This document shows positions 23,001-34,636 of a stretch of DNA of 64,000 nucleotides, piece by piece; position 1 is the stretch's first letter, and each line of letters starts with the position of its first letter. Both the position numbers and the translations under genes were made by a program. The stretch is taken from NCBI RefSeq assembly GCF_025118155.1, contig NW_026251417.1:124001-188000 (forward strand), in the 5' to 3' direction. The notes below the pieces were generated by a model. It was not told where the DNA came from and searched no databases. It saw only the letters and a list, made by a program, of their open reading frames with translations. Source of the stretch: Cokeromyces recurvatus (lineage: Eukaryota > Mucoromycota > Mucoromycetes > Mucorales > Mucoraceae).

Positions 23001-25385
23001 ATGTTGACAAGGTTTTGTTATGGTTTACAACAAAAGACATTTGCCTTAAAAAGACAGTCAATTTCATCAAGCGCTTTTCTCGTAAAGAAAGCTTATTATC
23101 ATGCATTTTTTGAAGATGAAGCATCCGTATTGCCCAATAAAATAGAACCTGCCAGTGCATCCTTTAAGGTAAATCTCTAAACACACACACACACACACAC
23201 ATATCTTATTATTTTAATTTGGGGGTAGGAAAATGCTGCAAAAATGGAACTGTTGATCAATGATTTAGAGCTCTTAACAGAAAGGATAAAATTGGGTATT
23301 TACATTACATACATATAATACGTATTGTAAAAAAAAGAAGAAATAATAAATTGTTATCTGTTTAATTACAGGTGGAGGTGAATCAGCTCGTAAAAGACAT
23401 TTATCTCGTAACAAGATGCTTCCAAGAGATAGGTAAATTTTTATATCTGTCAATATGTCTTTATTGTCTACTAATATCGTTTACAATAGAATCAATCGTT
23501 TATTAGATCCAAAGTAAAGAGATTATAAAAATAATAAATATATAAATATACATGTATATAACTTATCTTCTTGGTTATAGTTCACCTTTTCTTGAATTAT
23601 CTACTTTGGCTGGTTATCAACTATATGATGATGAAGTGCCTGCTGGTGGTATCATTACCGGTATTGGTCGCGTCAAAGGGTAAGCAAAACTAAATTCGTG
23701 GGAAAAAAGGAAAAAGAAAGAAAAAAAAAATAGCTGACTTTTAAATATAAAGTGTTGAATGCATGGTTGTTGCAAATGATCCAACTGTCAAGGTAATAAT
23801 ATAAAGAGAATCTTATTTTATTAAACTTCAATATACATTTTGTATAGGGTGGTTCTTATTATCCAATCACAGGTAAGAATCATTAAAAAAGGGAAAAAGA
23901 TATTGTATACTTATTTATATGTGTGTACGTGTATAAAGTGAAAAAACATCTTCGCGCACAAGAAATAGCTAAAGAAAATAATCTTCCTTGTATTTATCTT
24001 GGTAAGAAATAGATATAAATAACGAAAGTATTCTTATTTTTTATTTATTTATTTATTTTTTTTTAAAAAAAAAAGTTGACTCTGGTGGAGCTAATCTTCC
24101 TAGACAAGCGGATGTATTTCCTGATCGAGAACATTTTGGTCGTATCTTCTATAATCAAGCAAATATGTCTTCACAAGGAATACCTCAAATAGCTATAGTC
24201 ATGGGTTCATGTACAGCAGGTGGTGCCTATGTTCCTGCTATGGCAGATGAAAGTATTATTGTCAAAAAACAAGGTACTATTTTCTTAGCAGGTCCTCCTC
24301 TTGTAAAGGCAGCTATTGGTGAATCTATTAGTGCTGAGGAATTAGGGGGTGCTGATCTTCATTGTCGTACCTCAGGTGTCACAGATCATTTTGCTTTAAA
24401 TGATGAACATGCTCTTGTATTAGCTCGTAGAACGGTTAGTACTCTGAATCGAGGGAAAAAGGCTGACTATGTTACAAAGACAGCATTTGAAGAACCTTTA
24501 TATTCTCCTGATGAAATTGGAGGTATTGTAGGTGATAACTTGAAGAAACCTTTTGATAGTAAGAATATCATTTCACGTATTGTGGATGGTAGTCGATTTG
24601 CCGAATTTAAAGAAAATTATGGTACTTCCTTGGTTACTGGTAAAGTAGCGAGAATCCTATTTTCTATATTTATTTATTTATTTATTTATATTTATTTAGG
24701 TTTTGCTCATATTCATGGTTATCCTGTGGGTATCGTGGCTAATAATGGAATTCTATTTTCTGAATCTGCTTTAAAAGGTGCTCACTTTATTCAATTATGT
24801 TCTCAAAGAGGCATTCCTCTTGTCTTCCTTCAAAATATCACAGGTTTCATGGTTGGATCTTCTGCTGAAGCAGGAGGTATTGCCAAGAATGGTGCTAAGC
24901 TGGTAAATGCTGTTGCATGTGCCAAGGTTCCAAAGTTTACTATTATTACAGGTGGTAGTTTTGGTGCTGGTAATTATGGTATGTGTGGACGTGCTTATTC
25001 TCCTCGATTCTTATGGATGTATCCTGTAAGTAGATGATAATGATTATTTACATCTTTTTTTTTGTATTAAAATCAGTTTTGTTTTCTTTAGAATGCTCGT
25101 ATCTCAGTTATGGGTGGTGAGCAAAGTGCTAATGTATTGGCACAAATTAAGAAAGAAAGTAAAGAAAAGAAGGGTGAAAGCTGGTCAGAAGAAGAGCAAG
25201 AAAAGTTTATGGCACCTATTCGTGAAAAATATGAAGCTGAAGGACATCCTTATTATTCAAGTGCAAGATTATGGGATGATGGTGTCATCAATCCTAAAGA
25301 TACTCGTACAATCCTTGGATTAGCTATCAGTGCTTCATTAAATGCCCCTATAGAAAAGACTCAATTTGGTGTTTTTAGAATGTAA
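23001..25385 (+). CDS. MCCC2: Methylcrotonoyl-CoA carboxylase beta chain
   Basis: Biotin-dependent carboxyltransferase subunit of mitochondrial 3-methylcrotonyl-CoA carboxylase, a step of leucine catabolism. The N-terminus [20 protein letters not shown] is basic and Ser-rich, a typical mitochondrial presequence. The body has the carboxyltransferase hallmarks [64 protein letters not shown] and [20 protein letters not shown], the last two distinguishing MCC-beta from propionyl-CoA carboxylase. About ten exons occur; the small 5' exons are separated by 50-90 nt introns. The intron at 24640-24699 is 60 nt and stop-free in frame. The gene ends GVFRM with TAA at 25383-25385. COA5 follows on the same strand 99 bases on. 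The biotin-carrying alpha subunit is not in this window. Confidence 0.95.
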
Positions 25386-25484
25386 AAAAAAAATAAATAA
25401 ATAGAAATCGGAAATTTAATAAAAAGAATCCCTGGTTCATAATTATCCAAAAGCTTTTTTTTTTTTTTTAAATGAACTTGCATT

Positions 25485-25761
25485 ATGCCATCATCTTGTA
25501 AAGAAATTAGACAAGAGCTTATCGAATGCATGTTAAAATCTGACTGTGTATTAAAAAAGAGAAACACAGTTAAAGAATGTTTTAAACCAGAACATAAAGA
25601 TGAGGTACCTAGCGAATGTCATAGTATTAAGAAGAGCTTTGCAGAATGTAAACGTGGCATGGTAACGTCGAACTTGATTGGTCTCTTTATTCTTTTACTA
25701 ATCTTTATTATCTTTATAGATTGATCCTCGAATGCGTTTTCGTGGAAACAAGACTCAATAA
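25485..25761 (+). CDS. PET191: Cytochrome c oxidase assembly factor COA5/Pet191
   Basis: Small intermembrane-space protein of the twin CX9C class needed for complex IV assembly. Two exons (25485-25661 and about 25721-25761) give about 72 residues: MPSSCKEIRQELIECMLKSD, then CVLKKRNTVKECFKPE, CHSIKKSFAECKRGM and the conserved ending DPRMRFRGNKTQ. Cys spacing fits CHCH folding by the Mia40 relay. The intron (GTAACG...TTTATAG) interrupts just after KRGM. Length is as expected for Pet191. The gap to the upstream MCC-beta stop is 99 bases, so promoter elements must be very compact or overlap that gene's 3' end. Confidence 0.93.
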
Positions 25762-25946
25762 TTATATGAATATATTTATAAATGCATACCATCTTTGTAC
25801 ACTCTATTTGACTTTATAATAATAATAAAAAGAAATTACGAATAATTTTGGTTTAATTAAAGCACAAAACTTCATTGAGACATTCAAACTTATATTCAAT
25901 CTTTATGACATGAAATTAAAAATTGAATAGGTATCTTTTTTTTTTT

Positions 25947-26868
25947 TTAATCTTCACCAACAGGGATTTCTTCTTCCAAGTAACGAACTAACTTTATACG
26001 CATTTCAGTAACATCATCACCACGAAGCGTATCACTAACAAAATATGCCTCAACTTGCATTTGTACCTAAAGAAAAGAAAACCACAAAATAAATAAATAA
26101 ATTGCAAATGAATACATTGTTTCTCTTCTTTTCTCCTTTTTATTTGTATTTATTCCCCTTTACCATTTCAAGTGCACCACGTAAAACACCACAATAAACA
26201 TTTGAGTACCATAATCCGCCTTCTAATGCTTCATCAGGTAATTCAACAAAATCAGTCAAAGGATTTTCCTCGAAAATAAGTGAGAATTCTTTGTTATCGC
26301 TTGACCAATTAGTCACTGTAGGTGCAATATTAAGAAACATTTTGAAGCCAACCTAAAAAAAAAAAAAATCTTCAATTAAAGCTTTCAAAAAATGGATATG
26401 ATGTAAATGAGATTTACCTTAGACACTGCTTCTGCTGTATCTCTAAATTCAGAACAACGACCAATTCCAGATCTCGCTAAAAAATCTTCAATCATTCGTT
26501 GCCCAATATTATATCCCCTAAAAATAATGTTATCATCTCCAAATGTATATAATATTCAAGAAACAATAAAATAAAATTACATCTTTTCAAGTTGTTTATT
26601 GACTTCACTGTAATCTTCAAAATCTTTTACAAGTTGAATGACCATAGAGCCATAAGTTAAAGTAAATAATTCTGCATTCTATCAGAAGAAAAAAAAAGGA
26701 TGAATTACAAAAAAAAGAAAAAGAAAAAGAAAAAGAAAGAAAGAAAGAAAGAAGGGAGAACGCGAACAATATTATTTGATAATGTTTATTTACAATTTTA
26801 TCTACTTTAGACTTCCAGATTTCTTCACCTAAAGCTTTATAGTGTTTCACTGAAGAATTAGAAGACAT
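25947..26868 (-). CDS. BET3: TRAPP complex subunit Bet3/TRAPPC3
   Basis: Core subunit of the TRAPP tethering/GEF complexes that activate Ypt1/Rab1 in ER-Golgi traffic. Five exons. The start [20 protein letters not shown] (ATG at 26868-26866) aligns with yeast Bet3. Then come [67 protein letters not shown] and the ending [11 protein letters not shown]. The conserved Cys in [20 protein letters not shown] matches the palmitoylated-Cys pocket region of Bet3 only loosely. Total about 190 residues, as usual. Convergent with COA5 (186 bases apart). Confidence 0.95.
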
Positions 26869-27257
26869 GTTCTGCACCAAAGGAGTATTATTATTATTTT
26901 TGGAGAAGAAGAGAAAATAATAAATAAAATTAGGAAATGTCTATATTTTTTTTTAAATAGCCGAATGGATCGCATTATTTATTTAAATAGAGAATACCAT
27001 GATAAATGATTGCTCTATTAGGGGTTTAATTTGAATACATCTTTTCTGATTATATAAATATGAAACTATCCTTGTAAACAAGGCCTTTCAAAATATAAAA
27101 CTGCTCTTTTTGCTATTAAACTTTAGATTTATCATCTTTATATATATATATATATATATATATCTTTGAGTATAGAGACTCACATTATAAGCTTTTAAAT
27201 TATTTAGTGATTATTATAGACAAAAGGGTATGGAATAAGTAGATAAATAGACAGAGG
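26869..27257. other. Intergenic region with a (TA)n tract
   Basis: About 390 bases between BET3 and the next minus-strand gene. It holds an alternating TA tract at 27139-27163 and AT-rich DNA, and no coding signal. It should contain the BET3 promoter. Confidence 0.55.
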
Positions 27258-28061
27258 TTAACCTGCAACTTGACCAAATGCATTTGACATAGAGTGAATA
27301 CCCCAATTCACATTCTGTACTGTCTCTGTTCGTTTATCCAAGGGCTTATATTCTTGTTCTTCTTTCCAAAAAGTAATTTGTGATATAATATGACCTTTCA
27401 CAATTTTAGTATAAAACCAAGTAAAAATCATCATAAAGAAAGTAGTTAAACCAAACAAGATATAACCATAGACTTGCGCTTTCCATATATCTGTGCTTGT
27501 CATTACAATAACGACTTTAATAATAAAAGCTAGTATCAGTAATGCCCCCCAAGTAACCGTCATGAATCGCATATCATGTCGAAACTTGGCCATGTTATCA
27601 TAGAAATAGTCTAGTTTTTTTCGTCCTTGTTCTCCTTTCTGAATATTCGTTAATCGATAGTCATCTTGCTTTTGAAGCTCTTCTTCTTCATTTCTAGGCA
27701 TAACTTGATTTGTAAATTGAAATACCAATGGTTTAAATTCATATTTTCCTATCTTAATAGGTATCACGGATATCATACAGCAAACGCCTATAAAAAGGGG
27801 TACGAGCCCTTCACATATAGCTGACACTTTTTCATCTGGTTCTGCAATAGACTTCAAAAAAAATAAATAAATAAATAAAAATTAACAGCCATGTTCTCAA
27901 GACAATAATAATGTTCTTTTTTGTGTTACCAAAATTCCGGAAATTAGAAAACTGACACCAGCCACACACCCTAGTGGGTCAAAAGTACTATCCTTTACCA
28001 TGCGTCTAATAAATGATATATACTATATGAATAAAAAGGTATTTTCATATAAAAGAAGTCG

Positions 28062-28092
<31 letters not shown>

Positions 28093-28518
28093 GTGTGTGT
28101 GTATGTGTGTGTGTATGTATGAATATATGTATTACATAATAACAATGGCTAGTGGAGGTGCAGAAGCAGTAATCATAGCAAGTACTTGACCAATATAAGG
28201 CTTCAAAATATGATAAAGTAAAATAGGTAGTCCAATACTCCATAATATAGCAAGAAAGAAATTCCATATCGTTCTTCCCTTCATAAAACTAAAACTGAAT
28301 ATATCCTGTAAATCACCTAAATCCATAGGTTGTTCTTCATCTCGTCTCTGAGGAGCATGTTTATATTTTCCAACAAATTCATCACTTTCTTCCTCTTCTT
28401 GTTTATTCATACTATTGCCTGTCAGTGCTAATTCTTCCTCTGTTGCTTTTTTTCCTCCCACTATAGAAGAAGATTCTTGTTGAGATCTCTTGACCTCATT
28501 TCGAAATGGCCAAACCAT
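27258..28518 (-). CDS. Polytopic membrane protein, VC0807-like family
   Basis: Three exons (28518-28136, 28005-27930, 27851-27258) rejoin in phase, for example IVIIRMVKDSTFDPLGCVAG across the first junction. The N-terminal 75 residues are hydrophilic and charged (MVWPFRNEVKRSQQESSSIV, cytosolic). About six hydrophobic segments follow: around FFLAILWSIGLPILLYHIL, VLAMITASAPPLAIVII, VAGVSFLISGIL, LVPLFIGVCCMISVIPI, ALLILAFIIKVVIVM and GYILFGLTTFFMMIFTWFY. The KPYIGQVLAMITASAPPLAI and FDPLGCVAGVSFLISG patterns fit a widespread fungal family distantly related to the bacterial VC0807/intracellular-septation-like proteins. Function is unknown; I infer a transporter-like or structural membrane protein. 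Confidence 0.72.
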
Positions 28519-28804
28519 ATTAGACAGTTAGCTAAAAAGAAAAAAACAAAAAGGAAGGGGAGAAAGAAAAGGAGAAAGAAAGATAGTGAGAAGAAAAGAG
28601 TCTAGAGCAGTAATGGATAAATTTTTATGTAAATAATAAATATACAAAGAACCCAAATGATGACAATAGCAAGGAATTACCGGTACTACTATTCTGCCGT
28701 TAAAAAAATGTATACAAATCTGCATATCCATTTAGATTATATATACAGATAGTAGAATAAATTATAAAAAAAAAAATAATCTTCTTTCTTCTACGTATAT
28801 TATA

Positions 28805-30677
28805 ATGTACATTAAATCCTTTTTACTCGTGTTGTTCTTTATGATAAATAGGAATACTTGCTTTACTCCTATAAAACGCTCTAAACTACATGAAAGTTTT
28901 CCCGAGTATTCACTTAGATACACGTATCCTACACTCTGCAATACAACTTCTAAACAAGTATTATTAAGGACTGGTTCCTGAATTGTACATACATATTAAA
29001 TTATTTACTTGTAGACGTCAGGTTATTTTGAATTACCAGATGGAAAGAACTTTTTCTTTTGGTTCTTTGAATCTTCTAAAGATTATCCATTAGTTTTATG
29101 GTTAAATGGAGGACCTGGTTGCTCTTCCATGCTAGGTTTATTAATGGGAATAGGGCATGTATATATTATAAGATGAATTTTTTGTTTTTTTTAATTTTTT
29201 CTTTTTTTTTTTTTTTTTTTTTGTCTGTAAAAAAGACCATGCTATGTCAACAATCAAGGAAATGAACTTGTATCAAATCCTTATGCATGGACAAATAAAG
29301 CAAATATCATTTATCTTGATCAAGTAATAATGCATTCATATTTACATGTATATCTCTCATAATATATCACTATTAATACCTCTTTGTTTTATAGCCTATT
29401 GACTCTGGCTATTCTTATCATAATAATCATTCATTTCATGTTGTAGATACTCAAACTGCTTCTATAGATGTTTATGTATTTTTACAGTTATTTTTTAGAG
29501 AATTTTCAGGTAAAAAAAAAAAGAAAAAAAAATCTTTTATATATTTATTTACATTGCATTATGAATAGAATTTGCTAAATCGGATTTCCATATAGCTGGT
29601 GAATCATGTAAACACATACACACATATATATAATATTCTTTCATCATTTTTACATGTATACATATTTATATTTGAAAAGATGCGGGCCATTATTTACCAG
29701 CTATTGCAACTACAATAAATGAAGAAAACCTAAAAGAAAATCATTATCATCCTTCAATTCAATTAAAAAGTCTTATGATAGGTAATGGATTGACTGACCC
29801 GCTTATTCAATATCAATACTATAAACCAATGGTATGTACCCCTTCGTCTTATGGACCACCCCTAATATCCTCCTCTAAAAAATGTCAAGAGTTAGAATCT
29901 CAACAAATTGTATGTCAAAATTGGATTAAAAAATGTTATAAACAACACCAACAACATGAAGTGACCACAGAAATGTGTAAAATAGCTTCTAATATTTGTA
30001 ATAGCTTTCTTGTAAAGCCTATTATTGATTCTACAACATTAAATATGTATGATATACGTCGACAATGTGAAGGTAATAGATATACAAAATAATAACAATA
30101 AAGAAGGGCTTAACCTTTTCTTTTTTTTTTCTTTTTCTTTTTTTTTTTTTTTTCATTTAATACAATATATACATGTATTTCTTCTTTATATCAAATAACG
30201 GTAGCTGGGCCCTTATGTTACAATTATTCTTCTGCCATTGAAAAGTATCTTAATCGCTTGGAAACAAAATCCATGTTAGGCGTAAATGCAACCCGTAAAT
30301 TTGAAATATGTAGTAATACAGTAAACGCTAATTTTTATAGCACTGGGGATTGGATGAGACCCTATTCTGTTCAACAAATAATAACTCTTTTAGATCAAGG
30401 TGTGAAAGTATTGGCCTATGCTGGAGATGCAGATTTATTATGTAATTGGATGGGTATTGACGCATGGACCTTCGAACTTGAATGGTATGGGAAAGAAAAT
30501 TTTCAAGCACAACAAGAGATCTTTTGGAAGATCAATGATAATGAAACGGTAGGAACATTAAGAAAGTACAATGAATTGACTTTTCTACGTTTGTTTAATG
30601 CTGGACATATGGCCTATTATGACCAACCTAAAATCGCTTTGGAAATGTTTTCTCAGTGGATTTCTGATAGTTTATAA
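28805..30677 (+). CDS. Serine carboxypeptidase (peptidase family S10)
   Basis: Vacuolar or secreted carboxypeptidase. ATG 28805 starts a signal peptide ([19 protein letters not shown]). Exon 1 is 28805-28957; later exons give [40 protein letters not shown] (oxyanion-hole motif) and [17 protein letters not shown] (catalytic Ser, with an intron splitting the Ser-Tyr boundary). The charge-relay Asp lies in [17 protein letters not shown] and the His in [13 protein letters not shown], so the triad is complete. N-glycosylation sites (NTTSK, NYSS, NATR, NETV) fit the secretory route. The insertion domain contains several Cys pairs. The product stops at 30677, about 265 bases from the convergent glycosyltransferase. 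Confidence 0.93.
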
Positions 30678-30943
30678 CAGACGTTATCAATATTATTGTA
30701 TTCATTTTAATAATATATAAATCTATTACAAGTCATATTTTTATGTAACGCATATAGATATGTATATATATATATATATATATTATTAACAATATAAACA
30801 AGATATAATCTATATAATGAATAAGATTAGTTAAGGGAGGATAAAGTGGGAAATATAAAGTATTAATTAATTTTACATGATACAATATTTAGTATATATA
30901 TATATGTGTGTGTGTATATACAATATTAGGAACTGGTATATTC
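30678..30943. other. Short convergent intergenic region with TA/TG repeats
   Basis: 3' UTRs of the convergent carboxypeptidase and glycosyltransferase genes. Alternating TA tracts at about 30761-30782 and 30893-30921, the latter with a TG stretch. No gene. Confidence 0.5.
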
Positions 30944-32467
30944 TCAGCAAGAGGCACTTTGGTTAACACCTTCGTTTACTGAAGAAAGACTTTTATGATG
31001 AGTAGGAATAATACCAATGGAATCATGATGTGTAAAAGACTGTTCATGTTCTACAGTATGATCATCAACTGGTGGTAGTCTATCTTTAGGTTCAATGATA
31101 ACTTCGGTTAAATCAGTCTCCTTTTCTTCATCCACTATTACTTTTGACTTTACTCTCTCTTCTTCTTCTTCTTCTTTTCCTTCATTACTATTCTCTAGAA
31201 CAACCGTATCACGATATACCTGAACCATATCTTCCATTGCATTCCACCATGTATATGATTTGCATCTTTCTAATGCATTTCTTTTCATCTTATATCGCAA
31301 CTCTCTATCTTCAATAAGCATATTCAACAAATGACGATATTTAATTGCCTGTTCTTGTTTTGACATATTTGTTACATCCAACAGTAACCCTGTCTCTTGA
31401 TCACGAACAAGATCTCTTACACCCTCTGCTAGTAATCCAACCACAGGCAATCCTGATGCCATTGACTCCAAGACAACCTGTCCAAATGTCTCTGTATAGG
31501 AAGGGAAGACAAAGATGTCTGCTGAAGCAAAAGCGGTTGCTAGTTCATGACCACCTAAATAACCTGTAAAAGTCACTGGTAGATTGTATTGTTGACATAA
31601 TATCTTGAGCTCCTCTAACGCAGGTCCATGTCCTACAATCACAAGATGACAGCGTTGGTAATCCATGTCTCGATAACTATCAATCACTAAACCTAGATTT
31701 TTTTCAAATGAGACTCGCCCAACGTAAAGTAAAATGGTTTTATTCTCTTTATCGTTTGTCATTGTCGTCATGCTGTTTTTTTCCTCTTCTTCTTCTTCTT
31801 CGGTCACTATCTCCGTCCGATTTTCATCTTCACCGTTTTCATCTTCTTCTTTTTTCCCCCGAGTCAGTTTTTTTGACTGCAAAAGCCATTGTGATCGAAG
31901 TCTTTCAGATCGATGTTCAGGAGAGAAGAGAGACATATCAATACCACGTGGCCAAATTCTTACATTCTTTAATCCCTTTTCTCTTAAATTCTTTCGTGTT
32001 GATTCCGAAGGACAGACAGTGTAGCGACATTGAGAATGGCAATGACGATTCCAAACCCACATGAGATTAGCAAAGATACCCCATCCAAAGGCAGTGCAAT
32101 AGGTACTCAGGTTGGTATGATAAGAGGAAACAACAGGTATCTTAAGTCTATGAAGACGTAAAACGGCCAAGAGAGCAGCACCCATGAAGACAGGATCGAC
32201 AAGATGAATGACTTGAGGTTTGAACTCAATCAGCCTCTTTGTAAACGTAGGTCTCCAAATATTTAATTTAAGCTCAGGGTAAGGTAAAAAGGGTATCCCT
32301 GCTGTTCCATATAATTTTGCATTGGCATAGGTTTCCATCTTACTTTCTGGTCCAAATAAAATTACTTCATGATTTGTGGCTTGTAAATGTTCAAGTAGCT
32401 TGGCTAATGTACGTGTTACACCATCTACTTTTGGTAAAAAATTCTCCGTTACTATCGCAATACGCAT
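30944..32467 (-). CDS. Glycosyltransferase family 4, SQD2/MgtA-like
   Basis: A single uninterrupted exon of 507 residues, unlike its heavily spliced neighbours. The start MRIAIVTENFLPKVDGVTRT is the classical GT4 N-terminal strand-loop of the SQD2/GDP-mannose-dependent mannosyltransferase group. VVSSYHTNLSTYC and WPRGIDMSLFSPEHR follow, then the nucleotide-sugar domain ILLYVGRVSFEKNLGLVIDS, HLVIVGHGPALEEL and the EX7E-containing FVFPSYTETFGQVVLESMAS with GLPVVG. A low-complexity Glu/Asn insert (about residues 205-240) lies between the two Rossmann folds, and the C-terminal 70 residues are acidic and probably disordered. Substrate is unknown: related enzymes transfer sugars to diacylglycerol or phosphatidylinositol. 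No signal peptide or membrane segment is evident. Confidence 0.9.
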   Translation of the reverse strand: MRIAIVTENFLPKVDGVTRTLAKLLEHLQATNHEVILFGPESKMETYANAKLYGTAGIPFLPYPELKLNIWRPTFTKRLIEFKPQVIHLVDPVFMGAALLAVLRLHRLKIPVVSSYHTNLSTYCTAFGWGIFANLMWVWNRHCHSQCRYTVCPSESTRKNLREKGLKNVRIWPRGIDMSLFSPEHRSERLRSQWLLQSKKLTRGKKEEDENGEDENRTEIVTEEEEEEEKNSMTTMTNDKENKTILLYVGRVSFEKNLGLVIDSYRDMDYQRCHLVIVGHGPALEELKILCQQYNLPVTFTGYLGGHELATAFASADIFVFPSYTETFGQVVLESMASGLPVVGLLAEGVRDLVRDQETGLLLDVTNMSKQEQAIKYRHLLNMLIEDRELRYKMKRNALERCKSYTWWNAMEDMVQVYRDTVVLENSNEGKEEEEEERVKSKVIVDEEKETDLTEVIIEPKDRLPPVDDHTVEHEQSFTHHDSIGIIPTHHKSLSSVNEGVNQSASC

Positions 32468-32480
32468 AGTTCAAGCAAAA

Positions 32481-32523
<43 letters not shown>

Positions 32524-33175
32524 GACAGACAGAAAGAAATAAAAGTAATTGCATTTACATTATAAGACATGCGAAACAAAAAGAGAAAAAAAAAAAAGTA
32601 AATCAACACTTGTCCAATTAAACTCATATTTCAGGTTTCAAATCAAAATTTCTTCAAATTCATATTTAATATTGAATAGTACACGTGACTGTTCTGCCAT
32701 AGTAACTGTTTCTTTATATGAAGCATCTTTATGTTCCTGTCAGTTTAAAAAGTACACAATAATATCTGAAAATATTAAATGGATCTCTGAATAACCCAAA
32801 AAAAAAAATAATGCGTATGAATGAGCATTTTCTTCTAAATACATTATTCCTTAATAATTGCTGCATATATTCATTATGTAATAAGATCTCCCTTAAATTG
32901 ATAAAAAAAAAAATGCCGAGAATTTGTTACAGATAGCAGTAATTCCCTTCAGCCACAATTGTATCTTCTCCAGAATCTTAATTGCCAAGATTTAGACACC
33001 TGACATCCGAAAAAAAACAGGCTTAAAACTCTTTTGGCTAATGGTATTCCTTTCTCTAAATAGAAACATAAAAAATGCGGAGTGTTTTTTATTATTAATT
33101 TTAAACATTTTTTCTTTTTTTCTCTCCCTTTTCTTTTTTTCTCTCCTTTTTTTTTTCTTTTCCTTTTTCTTTATT
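32468..33175. other. Bidirectional intergenic region between GT4 and ADAM genes
   Basis: About 700 bases between divergent genes. It begins with a long poly(A) tract (about 32489-32521) directly upstream of the GT4 start and ends with a CT-rich tract (33100-33170) directly upstream of the ADAM start. A possible E-box-like CACGTG occurs at about 32682. No coding signal was seen. Confidence 0.5.
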
Positions 33176-34605
33176 ATGACTAAATTACTATTGTATTTTA
33201 TATATTATATATCTCTTATTGTTCCTTTTGTAAAATGTAAAAAAAAAAAATAGCTGTTTTTTTTTTTTTAGAAAAAGATAATAAATCAATTTAATTTTAT
33301 TCTTTTCATATAGGTCAAATCGATAAACAATTGTTATGGGTAGAACCAATAGAAAATCTAAAATTAGATATCGCAAAGCGATCCAATGTATTCTTTGAAA
33401 AGAGAGAAATATCACCCAATGTAAAATATCGTCCTACGGCACACACATTAAAACATGACGATTCATTTCGTTTATCACTAGAGGCTTATAATAAAACAGT
33501 TTATTTACATCTCATTCCTAATCTCGATCTATTTCATCCTGAGGCTGTCTTTCATTTTAACGGCAAGTCAGTCAAAATTAATCCCGAGGATTATCAAGTA
33601 TATCATGGTTATGCGGTAGATGAAATGTATACTGATCATTGGTGGTTAAATGGCTTATTAGAAGAAGATATGGATAATCAACCTGGTATATTAGGATCAG
33701 CTAGAGTCATTGTTCGAAATGATATCAAGTAAGAAATGAATTGAGTTTATATAAAATACTAACTCTTTTTTTTTTATTATTTTTATTTTTTTATTTTATT
33801 TTATTTTATTTTTTCTTACATAATATTAGCCATAATCTTAATTATCCATTGTTTGAAGGCACGTTTAATATGTATGGAGATATACACCATATTAAATTAA
33901 AAGAAAATTATCATTTAACAAAGAGAACGGATGATGTACAAGCAACATCAAGCAATGCTCATATGATAATTTATCGTGATTCTGACATGATAACCCGACA
34001 AAGTGAAAGCGGAAATTGTGGTTTTGATAGATTATCAAATACTCAAATAAAATATAATCCTTTTGAAGTTGTAGATAATCATATGAAATTTGCTGCTGCT
34101 ATACAAACTAATAATAAGCTCTCGTTACTAACTAAACGTGCTCCTACTGGCTGTCCCACTACAAAGAAAGGTATACATATATATTACATAATTGATACAT
34201 ATATGTATATAGATATATATAGATATATATATAGATATATGTATGTATAAAGAAACTTATCTATATTCATATATACACATATAGTACTTTATATGGGAGT
34301 CGCTGCAGATTGTACATATGTTAAATTTTATCAATCAGCCGATAATGCACGTATGCAAATCATCAATGATTGGAACTCAGTTAGTTCTGTCTACGGAAAC
34401 ACTTTCAATGTTAATATTGGTTTAATCAATATCACATTGATGGATACTACTTGCCCCAGTACTCCGGTTAGTTCTGTAAACTGGAATCAAGCCTGTTCTA
34501 CGAGATATTCTATTTCAAGTCGATTAAGTGATTTTAGCAAATGGAGAGGTTCTATTGGTGATGACGGTGCTGGCTTATGGCATCTAATGACAAACTGCGC
34601 GTAAG

Positions 34606-34636
<31 letters not shown>

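Noticed and set aside
22787..23113. 108-residue frame starting before the MCC-beta gene
   Set aside because: It is mostly poly-Lys and poly-Phe from poly(A) and T-rich DNA and overlaps the true MCC-beta start in another frame.
31708..32064. Open frames on the plus strand opposite the glycosyltransferase
   Set aside because: They are antisense shadows of an intact 507-codon gene with Ser/Leu/Phe bias caused by the Glu/Lys-rich insert.
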